The notes beneath the pieces are model-generated. The model saw only the letters and a list, made by a program, of their open reading frames with translations. It did no database searches and was not told where the DNA came from. Shown here piece after piece: positions 23,637 through 31,303 of a stretch of DNA of 64,000 nt. Position 1 is the first letter of the stretch, and every line of letters starts with the position of its first letter. The DNA is from Streptomyces sp. CB02056 (GTDB lineage: Bacteria; Actinomycetota; Actinomycetes; Streptomycetales; Streptomycetaceae): assembly GCF_001905545.1 (NCBI RefSeq), contig NZ_LIPD01000009.1, forward strand, positions 124,001 to 188,000, read 5' to 3'. The position numbers and the translations under genes are program-made.

Positions 23637-25442
23637 ATGGCCAGTATCAGTGGGCAGCCGATCCCGGCGATCACCGAGGCGACCCTCACGGAGATCGCCG
23701 ACAGCGGCCTCCGGGGCCCTGGCAACACCGTCAACCAGGCCGTCGTCGACCTCGGCAACGCCCTGGTGGCGGCCGTCCAGGGCGACGAGAGCGTCCAGCT
23801 CCCGCCGGAGCTGGCCGAGCTGGTGGCCCAGGTGCGGCGGATCGCCGAGGTCGAGGTCACCGGGATCCCCGTCGAGGAGAACCTCAAGCTGTCGGCGTTC
23901 ACCATCAAGCTGCACGGCGACGAGCAGCGCCCGGTCGTGATCCTGCCCGCGGGGTGGAACCCGCTCGGCTGGCTGCCCTTCGTCTACGCCTACTTCAAGC
24001 TGGCGCTGCGCGGCTACCACGTGCTGACCTACACCCCGCGCGGCCTCGGCTACCCGGGCTGGATCTCCACCTCCGGGGGGCACATCGACGTCGCCGGGCC
24101 CAAGGACTGGGCCGACGGCTCGAAGGTCATCACCTACGCGGAGGGGCACTTCAGCCCGAGCAAGGTCGGCTTCCTCGGCGTGTCCTACGGCTCCGGGATC
24201 AGCCAGCTGGTCGCCGCGCACGACCGGGACGAGCGGGTCAAGGCCGTGGTCGCGCTGAGCACCTGGGGCAACCTGGCCACCAGCCTCTACGCCAACGACA
24301 CCCGGCACGTGGAGGCCGTCAAGGTGCTGGTCGGCTTCACGGGCGGGGAGCGGGACGACAAGTTCGACGAGGAGGCCCTGGACATCCTCGACAAGTTCGA
24401 CCAGAACCGCGACCTCGACGACGTGGTCGCCTGGGGCACCGAGCGCTCGCCGGAGACATACCTGGGCAAGACCAACGAACTCGGCATCCCGACCTACATC
24501 TCCAACACCTGGCACGAGACCCTCTTCCCGGTCGCCCCGGTGATCGACGTCTACAACCGGCTGACCGTGCCGAAGCAGCTGAACCTGTGGATCGGCGACC
24601 ACGGCGCGCCGGAGGGCGCCGGACTGTCCGGACTGCTGACCCACCTGCCGTTCCCCGGTCTGGCGGAGCCCCTCCGGGAGGCCTACGAGTTCCTGGACCA
24701 CCACCTGCTGGGTGCCGACAACGAGGCGCCGAACCGCCCGCGGGTGACCAACCAGGTCATGTTCACCTACAAGACCAAGCCGGTACTGGGCGGCGGGCGG
24801 CGGATCACCGAGGCCGCCCGCCGGGAGGGCCACGACTCGTGGGCGGACGTCACCACCGGCACGGAGGCCTGGTACCTCACCGGCGTCAACGGCGACGGTG
24901 ACGGCGCGCTGGCCGACAAGCAGGCCGCCGGCTGGTCGCGGAGCTTCACCGCCGGCCTGGAGACCAAGGCCACCGCGGTGGACGAGGTCATGAAGACGGG
25001 CCAGAAGGAGTGGACGGGCAACCCCCGGAAGTACGTCCTGGCCGAGTTCGAGCGGGAGAACCTGCTGGTCTGGTCGACCGACCCGCTGACCGGCAGCGAC
25101 GGGGTGGCCCGCCGGATCCGGGGCGCCGCGGCGGTCCGGCTGACCGTGCGCAGCACCGAGGAGGCCGCCACCCTGGTGGCCTACCTGTTCGACGTCGCCC
25201 CGGACGGCACCGCGCGGATCATCACCCACGAGCCGTACACCGCGCTCGGCCTGACGCCCGGCCAGGACACCACTGTCGACTGGGAGCTCCAGCCCGCCGC
25301 GTACGACGTGCCGGTCGGCCACCGGGTGGCGCTGGTCGTCAACAGCCGGGACCAGCTGTACTCCTACGCCGCGGAGCAGGGAACCATCACCATCGGCTCG
25401 CCGAACGGGCACGAGTCCCGGCTGGAGCTGCCGCTGGGCTGA
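23637..25442 (+). CDS. CocE/NonD-like acyl esterase or X-Pro peptidase-like hydrolase
   Basis: 601 residues. The N-terminal half is an alpha/beta hydrolase: RPVVILPAGWNPLGW, nucleophile elbow GVSYGSG, a late acid/His region with IGDHGAPEG. The C-terminal part is a PepX_C beta-sandwich (FERENLLVWSTDPLTGSDGV...VAYLFDVAPDGTARIITHEPY, YDVPVGHRVALVV). This is the domain order of cocaine-esterase/X-Pro dipeptidyl-peptidase hydrolases. There is no signal peptide, so it is cytosolic. AAGGTGG sets the ATG at 23637; an upstream in-frame ATG at 23598 is less likely. Confidence 0.87.
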   Translation: MASISGQPIPAITEATLTEIADSGLRGPGNTVNQAVVDLGNALVAAVQGDESVQLPPELAELVAQVRRIAEVEVTGIPVEENLKLSAFTIKLHGDEQRPVVILPAGWNPLGWLPFVYAYFKLALRGYHVLTYTPRGLGYPGWISTSGGHIDVAGPKDWADGSKVITYAEGHFSPSKVGFLGVSYGSGISQLVAAHDRDERVKAVVALSTWGNLATSLYANDTRHVEAVKVLVGFTGGERDDKFDEEALDILDKFDQNRDLDDVVAWGTERSPETYLGKTNELGIPTYISNTWHETLFPVAPVIDVYNRLTVPKQLNLWIGDHGAPEGAGLSGLLTHLPFPGLAEPLREAYEFLDHHLLGADNEAPNRPRVTNQVMFTYKTKPVLGGGRRITEAARREGHDSWADVTTGTEAWYLTGVNGDGDGALADKQAAGWSRSFTAGLETKATAVDEVMKTGQKEWTGNPRKYVLAEFERENLLVWSTDPLTGSDGVARRIRGAAAVRLTVRSTEEAATLVAYLFDVAPDGTARIITHEPYTALGLTPGQDTTVDWELQPAAYDVPVGHRVALVVNSRDQLYSYAAEQGTITIGSPNGHESRLELPLG

Positions 25443-25461
25443 TCCGCTCGCCGCTCCTGCC

Positions 25462-25492
25462 CCGGCCCGTCGCCCTCGTGGCGGCGGGCCGG
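25462..25492. terminator. Bidirectional terminator
   Basis: A 13-bp stem (CCGGCCCGTCGCC with GGCGGCGGGCCGG, one G-T pair) and 5-nt loop between the convergent hydrolase and MFS genes. Confidence 0.75.
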
Positions 25493-25502
25493 TCGGCGTC
25501 CG

Positions 25503-27113
25503 TCAGGCCGTGCTCCTGGCGGAGGTGCCGCGCAGCAGCAGCGCGATGAGGACGGCGAGCAGCGCGCCGACGGCCGCCAGGCCCCACAGCACGGAGTGGA
25601 AGGCGGAGTCGTAGGCGTGCGCGAGGAAGTCCGTGAAGGCGCGGTGGTCGGTGGCGCCGGAGAGTTCGGCGGCGCCGGCGAGGTCCCCGCCGGCCGTCCG
25701 GTCGGCGACCTCGCCGGCCCGGGAGGCGCCCGGGTGCGCGCCGATGCCGTCGGCGACCCGGGTGCCGAGCACGGTGGCCAGCGCGGAGCCGTACACCGCG
25801 ACGGCGACGGCCTCGCTGCCCAGGCGCAGGGTGTTGAGGAAGCCCGCCGCCATGCCCGCCTTGGCCGGGTCGACCAACTCCAGCGCCTGGCCGTCGACCA
25901 GGCCGGCCGACAGCCCCATTCCGGCGCCGGTGATGAGCATCGGGGCGGCGAGCAGCAGCACGGTGGCGGAGGGGGAGAGCAGGGTGAGGGCGAGGTCGCC
26001 CGCGACCAGGCAGGCCAGGCTGAGGAGGACCAGGGTGAGCGGGCGCATGCCGTGGGCGACCAGCCTGGCGGCGAGCATCGGCAGGACCAGTACCGGTGCG
26101 GTGAGCAGCAGCATCAGCAGCCCGGCGGCGCCGGTGCCGCGGCCGGTGACGGCGGTCAGGTAGCTCGGCAGGTAGGTGAGCACGGTGACGAAGCCGAAGG
26201 AGGCGGCCACCGGCACCAGGCAGAGGCCGAGGAAGCGGCGGTCGCGCAGCAGGCCGAGGTCCAGCATCGGGTGGGCGCTGCGGTGCTCGACGGCCGTGAA
26301 GACGCCGAGTACGGCGACCGCGCCGGCGAACAGGCCGAGCACGCCCGCACTGCCCCAACCCCACTGGGAGCCCTGGACGATGGCGGTGGTGAGCAGCACC
26401 ATGGCGAGCACGAACAGCGCGCTGCCGGGGACGTCGATCCGCCCGCCGCCGGCGCCGCCGCTGCCGCCGGGTGCGGCGGTCACGGCTCGGGCGATCACGG
26501 GCAGCGCGAGCAGGACGAACGCCAGGGCGACGGCGTGCACCGCGAACACCCAGCGCCAGCCGAGGCCCTGCACCAGCACGCCGGCCAGCGACGGGCCGAG
26601 GGCGACGCCGGCCCCGGCGACGGTGCCGAACAGCGCGAAGGCCCGGGCGCGGGCCGGGCCGTCGAAGACGGTGGAGAGGATCGCCGCACCGCAGGAGAAG
26701 ATCGCGGCGCCGCCGATGCCGGTGAGGGCGCGGGCGGCGTCCAGCCAGAGCACGTCGGCGGCGACGGCGCTGGCGAGCGAGCCGAGGGCGTAGAGGGCGA
26801 CGCCGGCGGCGAAGGCCCTGGCCCGGCCGATGACGTCGGCGATCGAGCCCCAGACCAGGGTGAAGCAGGCGAAGGCCACGTTGAAGGCGTTGACCACCCA
26901 CTGGAGCGGGGCGAGGTCGGCGTGGGTGCCGGCGCCGATCCGGGGGAGGGCGACCGCGGTGCCGGAGATGGACATCGGGACGACGAAGACCGCGAGGAGG
27001 ACGGCGGCGAGGACGGGCGTGCGGGCGGGGCGTCGCCGCTGGTCGGGGGCGTCGGACGGCGCGGCCTGCATGGCCTGCGTCGGCTGTGCGGCCTGTGTGG
27101 GCTGCGTGCTCAA
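25503..27113 (-). CDS. MFS drug exporter, DHA2 (14-TM) family
   Basis: 536 residues, about fourteen hydrophobic helices. Family marks are motif A GSIADVIGRARAF, the proline-rich motif C region GTVAGAGVALGPSLAGVLVQ, and RWVFAVHAVA. DHA2 pumps export antibiotics and quaternary compounds using the proton gradient. The start appears to be a TTG at 27113 with a weak ribosome-binding site and a Gln/Pro-rich leader (STQPTQAAQPTQ). It is divergent from an ArsR/MarR-like regulator that probably controls it. Confidence 0.9.
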   Translation of the reverse strand: MSTQPTQAAQPTQAMQAAPSDAPDQRRRPARTPVLAAVLLAVFVVPMSISGTAVALPRIGAGTHADLAPLQWVVNAFNVAFACFTLVWGSIADVIGRARAFAAGVALYALGSLASAVAADVLWLDAARALTGIGGAAIFSCGAAILSTVFDGPARARAFALFGTVAGAGVALGPSLAGVLVQGLGWRWVFAVHAVALAFVLLALPVIARAVTAAPGGSGGAGGGRIDVPGSALFVLAMVLLTTAIVQGSQWGWGSAGVLGLFAGAVAVLGVFTAVEHRSAHPMLDLGLLRDRRFLGLCLVPVAASFGFVTVLTYLPSYLTAVTGRGTGAAGLLMLLLTAPVLVLPMLAARLVAHGMRPLTLVLLSLACLVAGDLALTLLSPSATVLLLAAPMLITGAGMGLSAGLVDGQALELVDPAKAGMAAGFLNTLRLGSEAVAVAVYGSALATVLGTRVADGIGAHPGASRAGEVADRTAGGDLAGAAELSGATDHRAFTDFLAHAYDSAFHSVLWGLAAVGALLAVLIALLLRGTSARSTA

Positions 27114-27193
27114 GGGGGCGTGACTCCAGGCTTGAACCGGCCACGGGGTGGCCAGGTACGGATTTGATCGAACCTAAAGCTGCCATGGCGCCG

Positions 27194-27215
27194 AGGTACG
27201 ATGCAACCCATACCT
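27194..27215. promoter_or_regulatory. Candidate operator between MFS pump and regulator
   Basis: AGGTA-N12-TACCT, an exact 5-bp inverted repeat 17 nt before the regulator start codon. Suggestive only, given the short arms. Confidence 0.35.
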
Positions 27216-27231
27216 TGCGGAGGAGGAACCG

Positions 27232-27543
27232 ATGCCCGACGCCGAAGGCCACCCCTCGACCGGGGAGATGGACCTGCGCACCGTCCTGGGTGCGCTCGCC
27301 GACCCGCTGCGCTACGGCGTGGTCGCGGCCCTGCTGCGGGAGGGCGAGGGGGCGGCGCGCACCTGCGCCTCGTTCAACCTCCCGGTCTCCAAGTCCACCC
27401 TCACCCACCACTTCCGGGTGCTGCGCGAGTCCGGCCTGATCCGCCAGGTCGACCGCGGCAACAGCCGGGCCGCCACGCTGCGCCGCGAGGACCTCGACCA
27501 GCGCTTTCCGGGGCTGCTCGACCTGGTCCGCGCCGACTCCTGA
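27232..27543 (+). CDS. ArsR-type winged-helix regulator
   Basis: 103 residues: DLRTVLGALADPLRYGVVAALLRE, then SKSTLTHHFRVLRESGLIRQVDRGNSRAATLRREDL with the recognition helix and wing. It lacks the metal-site CxC motif of ArsR proper, so it more likely senses an organic ligand. It is divergent from the DHA2 exporter and is preceded by GGAGGAGG. The probable role is repression of the exporter. Confidence 0.88.
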   Translation: MPDAEGHPSTGEMDLRTVLGALADPLRYGVVAALLREGEGAARTCASFNLPVSKSTLTHHFRVLRESGLIRQVDRGNSRAATLRREDLDQRFPGLLDLVRADS

Positions 27544-27556
27544 CGGCGGGGGAGGC

Positions 27557-27592
27557 CCAAGCGGAGGTCAAGGAACCTTGACCTCCGCTTGG
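27557..27592. terminator. 36-nt perfect palindrome
   Basis: Arms CCAAGCGGAGGTCAAGG and CCTTGACCTCCGCTTGG meet around AA. It lies 14 nt after the regulator stop codon and probably acts as its terminator. Confidence 0.7.
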
Positions 27593-27653
27593 GGCCGTCC
27601 AGGGCTGACGGCGTGTCAAACTGTGCGCCCCGCAGGCCGATGAGGAGAGTTCG

Positions 27654-27887
27654 GTGGATCTGGCGCGCCCCCTGATCGAGGACTTCCCCGCCCACCCGGA
27701 CGGCGATCCCGCCGACGCCCTGGCCCGCGCCGTCCGGGCCCGCCGCACCGCCCTCGGTCTCACCCTCCCCGACCTCGCCGTTCGCACGGGCCTCCCCGAG
27801 GCCGACGTCCGGGCCGTCGAGGCGGGGCACGCGAGGCCGACACTGGCGCTGCTCACGGTGCTGTCGCGCGCCCTGCGGAAGGTGTAG
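27654..27887 (+). CDS. Small XRE-type HTH protein
   Basis: 77 residues consisting almost only of a helix-turn-helix (ARAVRARRTALGLTLPDLAVRTGLPEADVRAVEAGHARPTLALLTVLSRAL), with the first-helix, turn and stabilising-helix spacing of the HTH_3 family. GAGGAG precedes the GTG start. There is no second domain. It is convergent with the c-di-GMP enzyme gene, ending 12 nt from it. Target unknown. Confidence 0.82.
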   Translation: MDLARPLIEDFPAHPDGDPADALARAVRARRTALGLTLPDLAVRTGLPEADVRAVEAGHARPTLALLTVLSRALRKV

Positions 27888-27899
27888 CCGGGGAGGATT

Positions 27900-30800
27900 T
27901 CAGACCGGCTCGTAGGAGGTCCGGCGGACCAGGGCGCGGGCGTGGGGGGAGTCCATGGGGTGGGCGAAGAGGTACCCCTGGCCGAGCGGGCAGCCCATCG
28001 CGGCGAGCAGGTCGCGCTGGTCGGGGTGCTCGATGCCCTCGGCGATGACCTGGACCCCGAGGGTGTCGGCGATCCGGGTGATGCCCTCGACCAGGGCGTA
28101 CTGCTGGGGCGAGTGGCCGAGGCCGTCGATGAAGGACTTGTCGATCTTGAGCAGGGAGATCGGGAACTCGCGCAGGTAGGACAGCGAGGAGTAGCCGGTC
28201 CCGAAGTCGTCGATGGCGATGCCGACACCGAGTCCGGACAGCGTGGCCATGTCGGCGTGGACGCGGTCGTCGCGGCGCATCAGCACCGATTCGGTGAGCT
28301 CCAGGACGAGGGTGTGGGGGTCGATGCCGGTGGCGGCCAGCGCCCGGCGGACCACGTCCACGAAGCCGGCGTCGCGGAACTGGCGGGCCGAGACGTTGAC
28401 GTTGACCCGCAGCGGCGGCCGGCCGGCGGCCGTCCGCGCCGCCGAGCTCGCGGCGTGCCAGGCGGCGACCTCCTGAGCGGCGCGTTCCAGCACCCAGGCG
28501 CCGAGCGGGACGATCTGGCCGCTCTCCTCGGCGAGGGCGATGAACTCGTCGGGCAGCACCATGCCGCGCCGGTCGTGCGGCCAGCGGACCAGCGCCTCGA
28601 AGGCGACCAGATCGCCCGTGCGCAGGTCGACGATCGGCTGGTAGTACAGCTGGAAGGCCGATTCGGCGATCGCCGAGTCGAGGTGCTCGTTCAGCTCGTG
28701 CCGCTCCACCATGCCGGTCTGGAGGGCCGGCCGGTAGTGGCGCCACTGGCGGCGGCCGGCCGCCTTGGCGGAGTAGAGCGCGAGGTCGGCGTGGGTGAGC
28801 AGCTCGGTCGCGTCCACGCTGTCCTCGGTGGTCGCCACACCGATGCTGGCCGTCACCCGCACCGTGCCCGACGTGAGCTTGAACGGTTCGGCGAACACCG
28901 CCAGCACCCCGGACGCGATGGTGTCCACGTCGGCGGGCCGTCTCGCGTCCTCCACCAGGACGGCGAACTCGTCGCCGCCGAGCCGGGCGGCGGTGTCCGA
29001 GGCGCGCAGCGCGGTGGAGATCCGCAGCGAGACGGCGACCAGCAGCTCGTCGCCGACCGCGTGCCCCTGGGTGTCGTTGACCACCTTGAAGTCGTCCAGG
29101 TCGATGAAGAGCACCCCGGTGACGGCCCCGCTGCGCTCGCCCCGGGAGAGCGCGTGCCCGACCCGGTCCTGGAACAGCACCCGGTTGGCCAGGCCGGTCA
29201 GCGAGTCGTGGAAGGCCCGGTGGGTCAGCTCGCGCTCCATCTGCCGCTGCTCGGTCACGTCGCGCAGGGTGAGCACCAGGGCGCCGACGGTCGGGTCCGC
29301 GCGCAGGTCGTCGGAGCGGACCTCGGCCTCGATCGGGGTGCGGTCCTGGCGCAGCAGCCGCCAGTGCTCGCGCGGCTGCTCGCCCCGGGGCGGCTCGGCG
29401 GTCCCGCGCATCCGGGCCAGCGCCTTGCCGACCTCCCGGCTGTCCTCGGGCGGGACCAGGTCGGTCAGCGGGGTGCCGGCCAGGTCGGGGCGGCCGAGCA
29501 CCGTCGCGGCGGACGGGGAGGCGTAGCGCACGCCGTCGTCGGCGTCGAGGATCAGGATGACGTCGCTGGCGTTCTGCACCAGGGTGCGGAAGTACAGCTC
29601 GCTGTTGCGCTGGGTGACCTCGCGGCTCAGCACCACCCGCTCGACCGCGAGGGCCGCCTGCGCGGCGAGGATCTCCAGCGAGCTCCAGAGGCCGGCCAGC
29701 TCCTGCTCCGTCCCGGTGACGACGAGCGCGCCGATCAGCGGGTCGCCGGAGGGGCGCTCGGCGAGGGTGAGCGGGCAGACCAGGGCGTACGGCATGCCGC
29801 CGAGGCGGGCGAGGAGGCCGCCGTCGGCCGGGGTGGCGGCCGGGTCCAGGCCGAGGGAGCCGACGGGCAGCAGCACGGTCTCCCGGGCGGTGGCGAGCTC
29901 CAGCACCCGGTCGGACTGCGCGGTGTCCCCGGGTGTGGGCCGGGGGGTGTCGCTCCCGGCGTGCCGGACGTGCAGCACCCCGGCCTCGGCGACGGAGAGC
30001 AGGGCGACGTGCCCGGCCTCGGCCGGCATCAGGGTGGAGGCGGCGGACTGGACGGCGTCCGCGACCTCCCCCACCGTGACGGCCGCGGTCAGCCGGGCGC
30101 CCGCCTCGCGCAGCGCCCGCTCGCGGGCCACGGCCTGCCTGCGGGCGGAGACGACCACCGCCAGCCGGGCCAGCACCAGCAGGTAGAGCACCGCCGAGAA
30201 GGCGCCGATCACGCCCGCGTTGCTGGTGTTGCCGGCCAGCGCCTCGATGATCAGGATCGCCGGGGCGATCAGCGAGGCCAGGGTGAGCAGCACCAGCCGG
30301 GCGGTGCTCAGGTCCGGCTGCTGGGTCGGCACCGGCCGGGTCAGCTCGACCATCGACGGGTGCAGCGCCGCCGCGCCCCAGGCGGTGTAGAAGGCGGCCC
30401 AGCCGAGTTCGACGGGCGTGCCGATGTGCCAGGTGCCGTGCAGCTGGATCAGCCCGTACAGAACGTCGGAGACCATGATGCCGAGCGAGCCGACGGCGAG
30501 CAGCTGCAGGGAGCGGGAGTTGCCGCCGCGCGGGGTCAGCAGCCGCAGCAGCAGGGCGAGCACGACCACGTCGCCGAGCGGGTAGGCGATCGAGACGGCC
30601 TTCTGGAACCAGTCGAGGTCCGGGTTCCGGGCGTACGGGAGGATCAGGTAGATCCAGGCGAGCAGGGCCAGCCCCATGGTGGGGACGAGGGCGTCGAGCA
30701 GCCCGGCGCGGTCCTGACGGGCCGTGCGCCAGCGGATGAAGCCCAGCACGCCGACCGCGTACAGCACGTACTCGGCGAGGTAGAAGCCGTCCGCGACGGA

Positions 30801-31073
30801 CGGGAACGGGTTGGGCACGTGCAGGATGTCCAGCTGGACGGCCTGCACCACCTCGCCCACCGTGAAGCTGAGGTTGGCGAGCGCCAGCACGTACCAGTAG
30901 CGCGCGTGCGCGGGACGGTTGAGGCGGACGCCGACCACGATGGCGGCGACGCCGCCGAGGCCGATGCCGGTCCACCAGATGATCCGCTGGCCGGGATTCG
31001 CGTAGTAGATGCCGGTGAACAGCACCATCCAGAGCAGGTAACAGACCATCAGGTGTTGTCGCCGGCGAGTCAA
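27900..31073 (-). CDS. Membrane GAF-PAS-GGDEF-EAL cyclic-di-GMP enzyme
   Basis: About 1057 residues. Roughly nine N-terminal transmembrane helices (to about residue 330) are followed by a GAF-like domain (about 345-520), PAS (about 535-650), GGDEF (about 660-820) and EAL (about 835-1050). The diguanylate cyclase site ARLGGDEF is intact, with a product-inhibition site RASD five residues before it. The phosphodiesterase domain keeps FEALVRW, DDFGTGYSSL, KIDKSFI, AEGIEH and QGYLF. Both activities therefore look competent. The TTG at 31073 lies 7 nt after GGAGGAGG; GTG at 31091 is an alternative. Confidence 0.93.
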   Translation of the reverse strand: MTRRRQHLMVCYLLWMVLFTGIYYANPGQRIIWWTGIGLGGVAAIVVGVRLNRPAHARYWYVLALANLSFTVGEVVQAVQLDILHVPNPFPSVADGFYLAEYVLYAVGVLGFIRWRTARQDRAGLLDALVPTMGLALLAWIYLILPYARNPDLDWFQKAVSIAYPLGDVVVLALLLRLLTPRGGNSRSLQLLAVGSLGIMVSDVLYGLIQLHGTWHIGTPVELGWAAFYTAWGAAALHPSMVELTRPVPTQQPDLSTARLVLLTLASLIAPAILIIEALAGNTSNAGVIGAFSAVLYLLVLARLAVVVSARRQAVARERALREAGARLTAAVTVGEVADAVQSAASTLMPAEAGHVALLSVAEAGVLHVRHAGSDTPRPTPGDTAQSDRVLELATARETVLLPVGSLGLDPAATPADGGLLARLGGMPYALVCPLTLAERPSGDPLIGALVVTGTEQELAGLWSSLEILAAQAALAVERVVLSREVTQRNSELYFRTLVQNASDVILILDADDGVRYASPSAATVLGRPDLAGTPLTDLVPPEDSREVGKALARMRGTAEPPRGEQPREHWRLLRQDRTPIEAEVRSDDLRADPTVGALVLTLRDVTEQRQMERELTHRAFHDSLTGLANRVLFQDRVGHALSRGERSGAVTGVLFIDLDDFKVVNDTQGHAVGDELLVAVSLRISTALRASDTAARLGGDEFAVLVEDARRPADVDTIASGVLAVFAEPFKLTSGTVRVTASIGVATTEDSVDATELLTHADLALYSAKAAGRRQWRHYRPALQTGMVERHELNEHLDSAIAESAFQLYYQPIVDLRTGDLVAFEALVRWPHDRRGMVLPDEFIALAEESGQIVPLGAWVLERAAQEVAAWHAASSAARTAAGRPPLRVNVNVSARQFRDAGFVDVVRRALAATGIDPHTLVLELTESVLMRRDDRVHADMATLSGLGVGIAIDDFGTGYSSLSYLREFPISLLKIDKSFIDGLGHSPQQYALVEGITRIADTLGVQVIAEGIEHPDQRDLLAAMGCPLGQGYLFAHPMDSPHARALVRRTSYEPV

Positions 31074-31245
31074 CGAGGCTACCTCCTCCACGACATCACC
31101 CCGCCGGTCGGGCGGGGGAGTTCGGGTGAGGACGGGACGGGCCGGGCGTTGGAGCCGGTCCGGGTGGGGCGGATGAGCGCTTTCGCGCAGCAGCGAGGCG
31201 TCCGGTGGGGGTGCGACCGGACGTCCTCGACGGGGCAGGAGTGCG

Positions 31246-31251
31246 TATAGT
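31246..31251 (+). promoter_or_regulatory. Possible -10 box upstream of the MbtH-A-PCP-R gene
   Basis: TATAGT is the best -10-like hexamer in the 230-bp divergent gap; the -35 region is weak. It leaves a leader of about 45 nt before the GTG at 31304. Confidence 0.35.
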
Positions 31252-31303
31252 CGGAAATGTCGCACTCCCCAGCATTCTGCCGCCACAGCACGAGGTCAAG
31301 CCG

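Noticed and set aside
27942..31250. 1100-codon plus-strand frame opposite the GGDEF-EAL gene
   Set aside because: Composition is typical of antisense shadows in GC-rich DNA (Val/Gly/Asp/Arg), no motif is found, and the opposite strand encodes intact catalytic domains.
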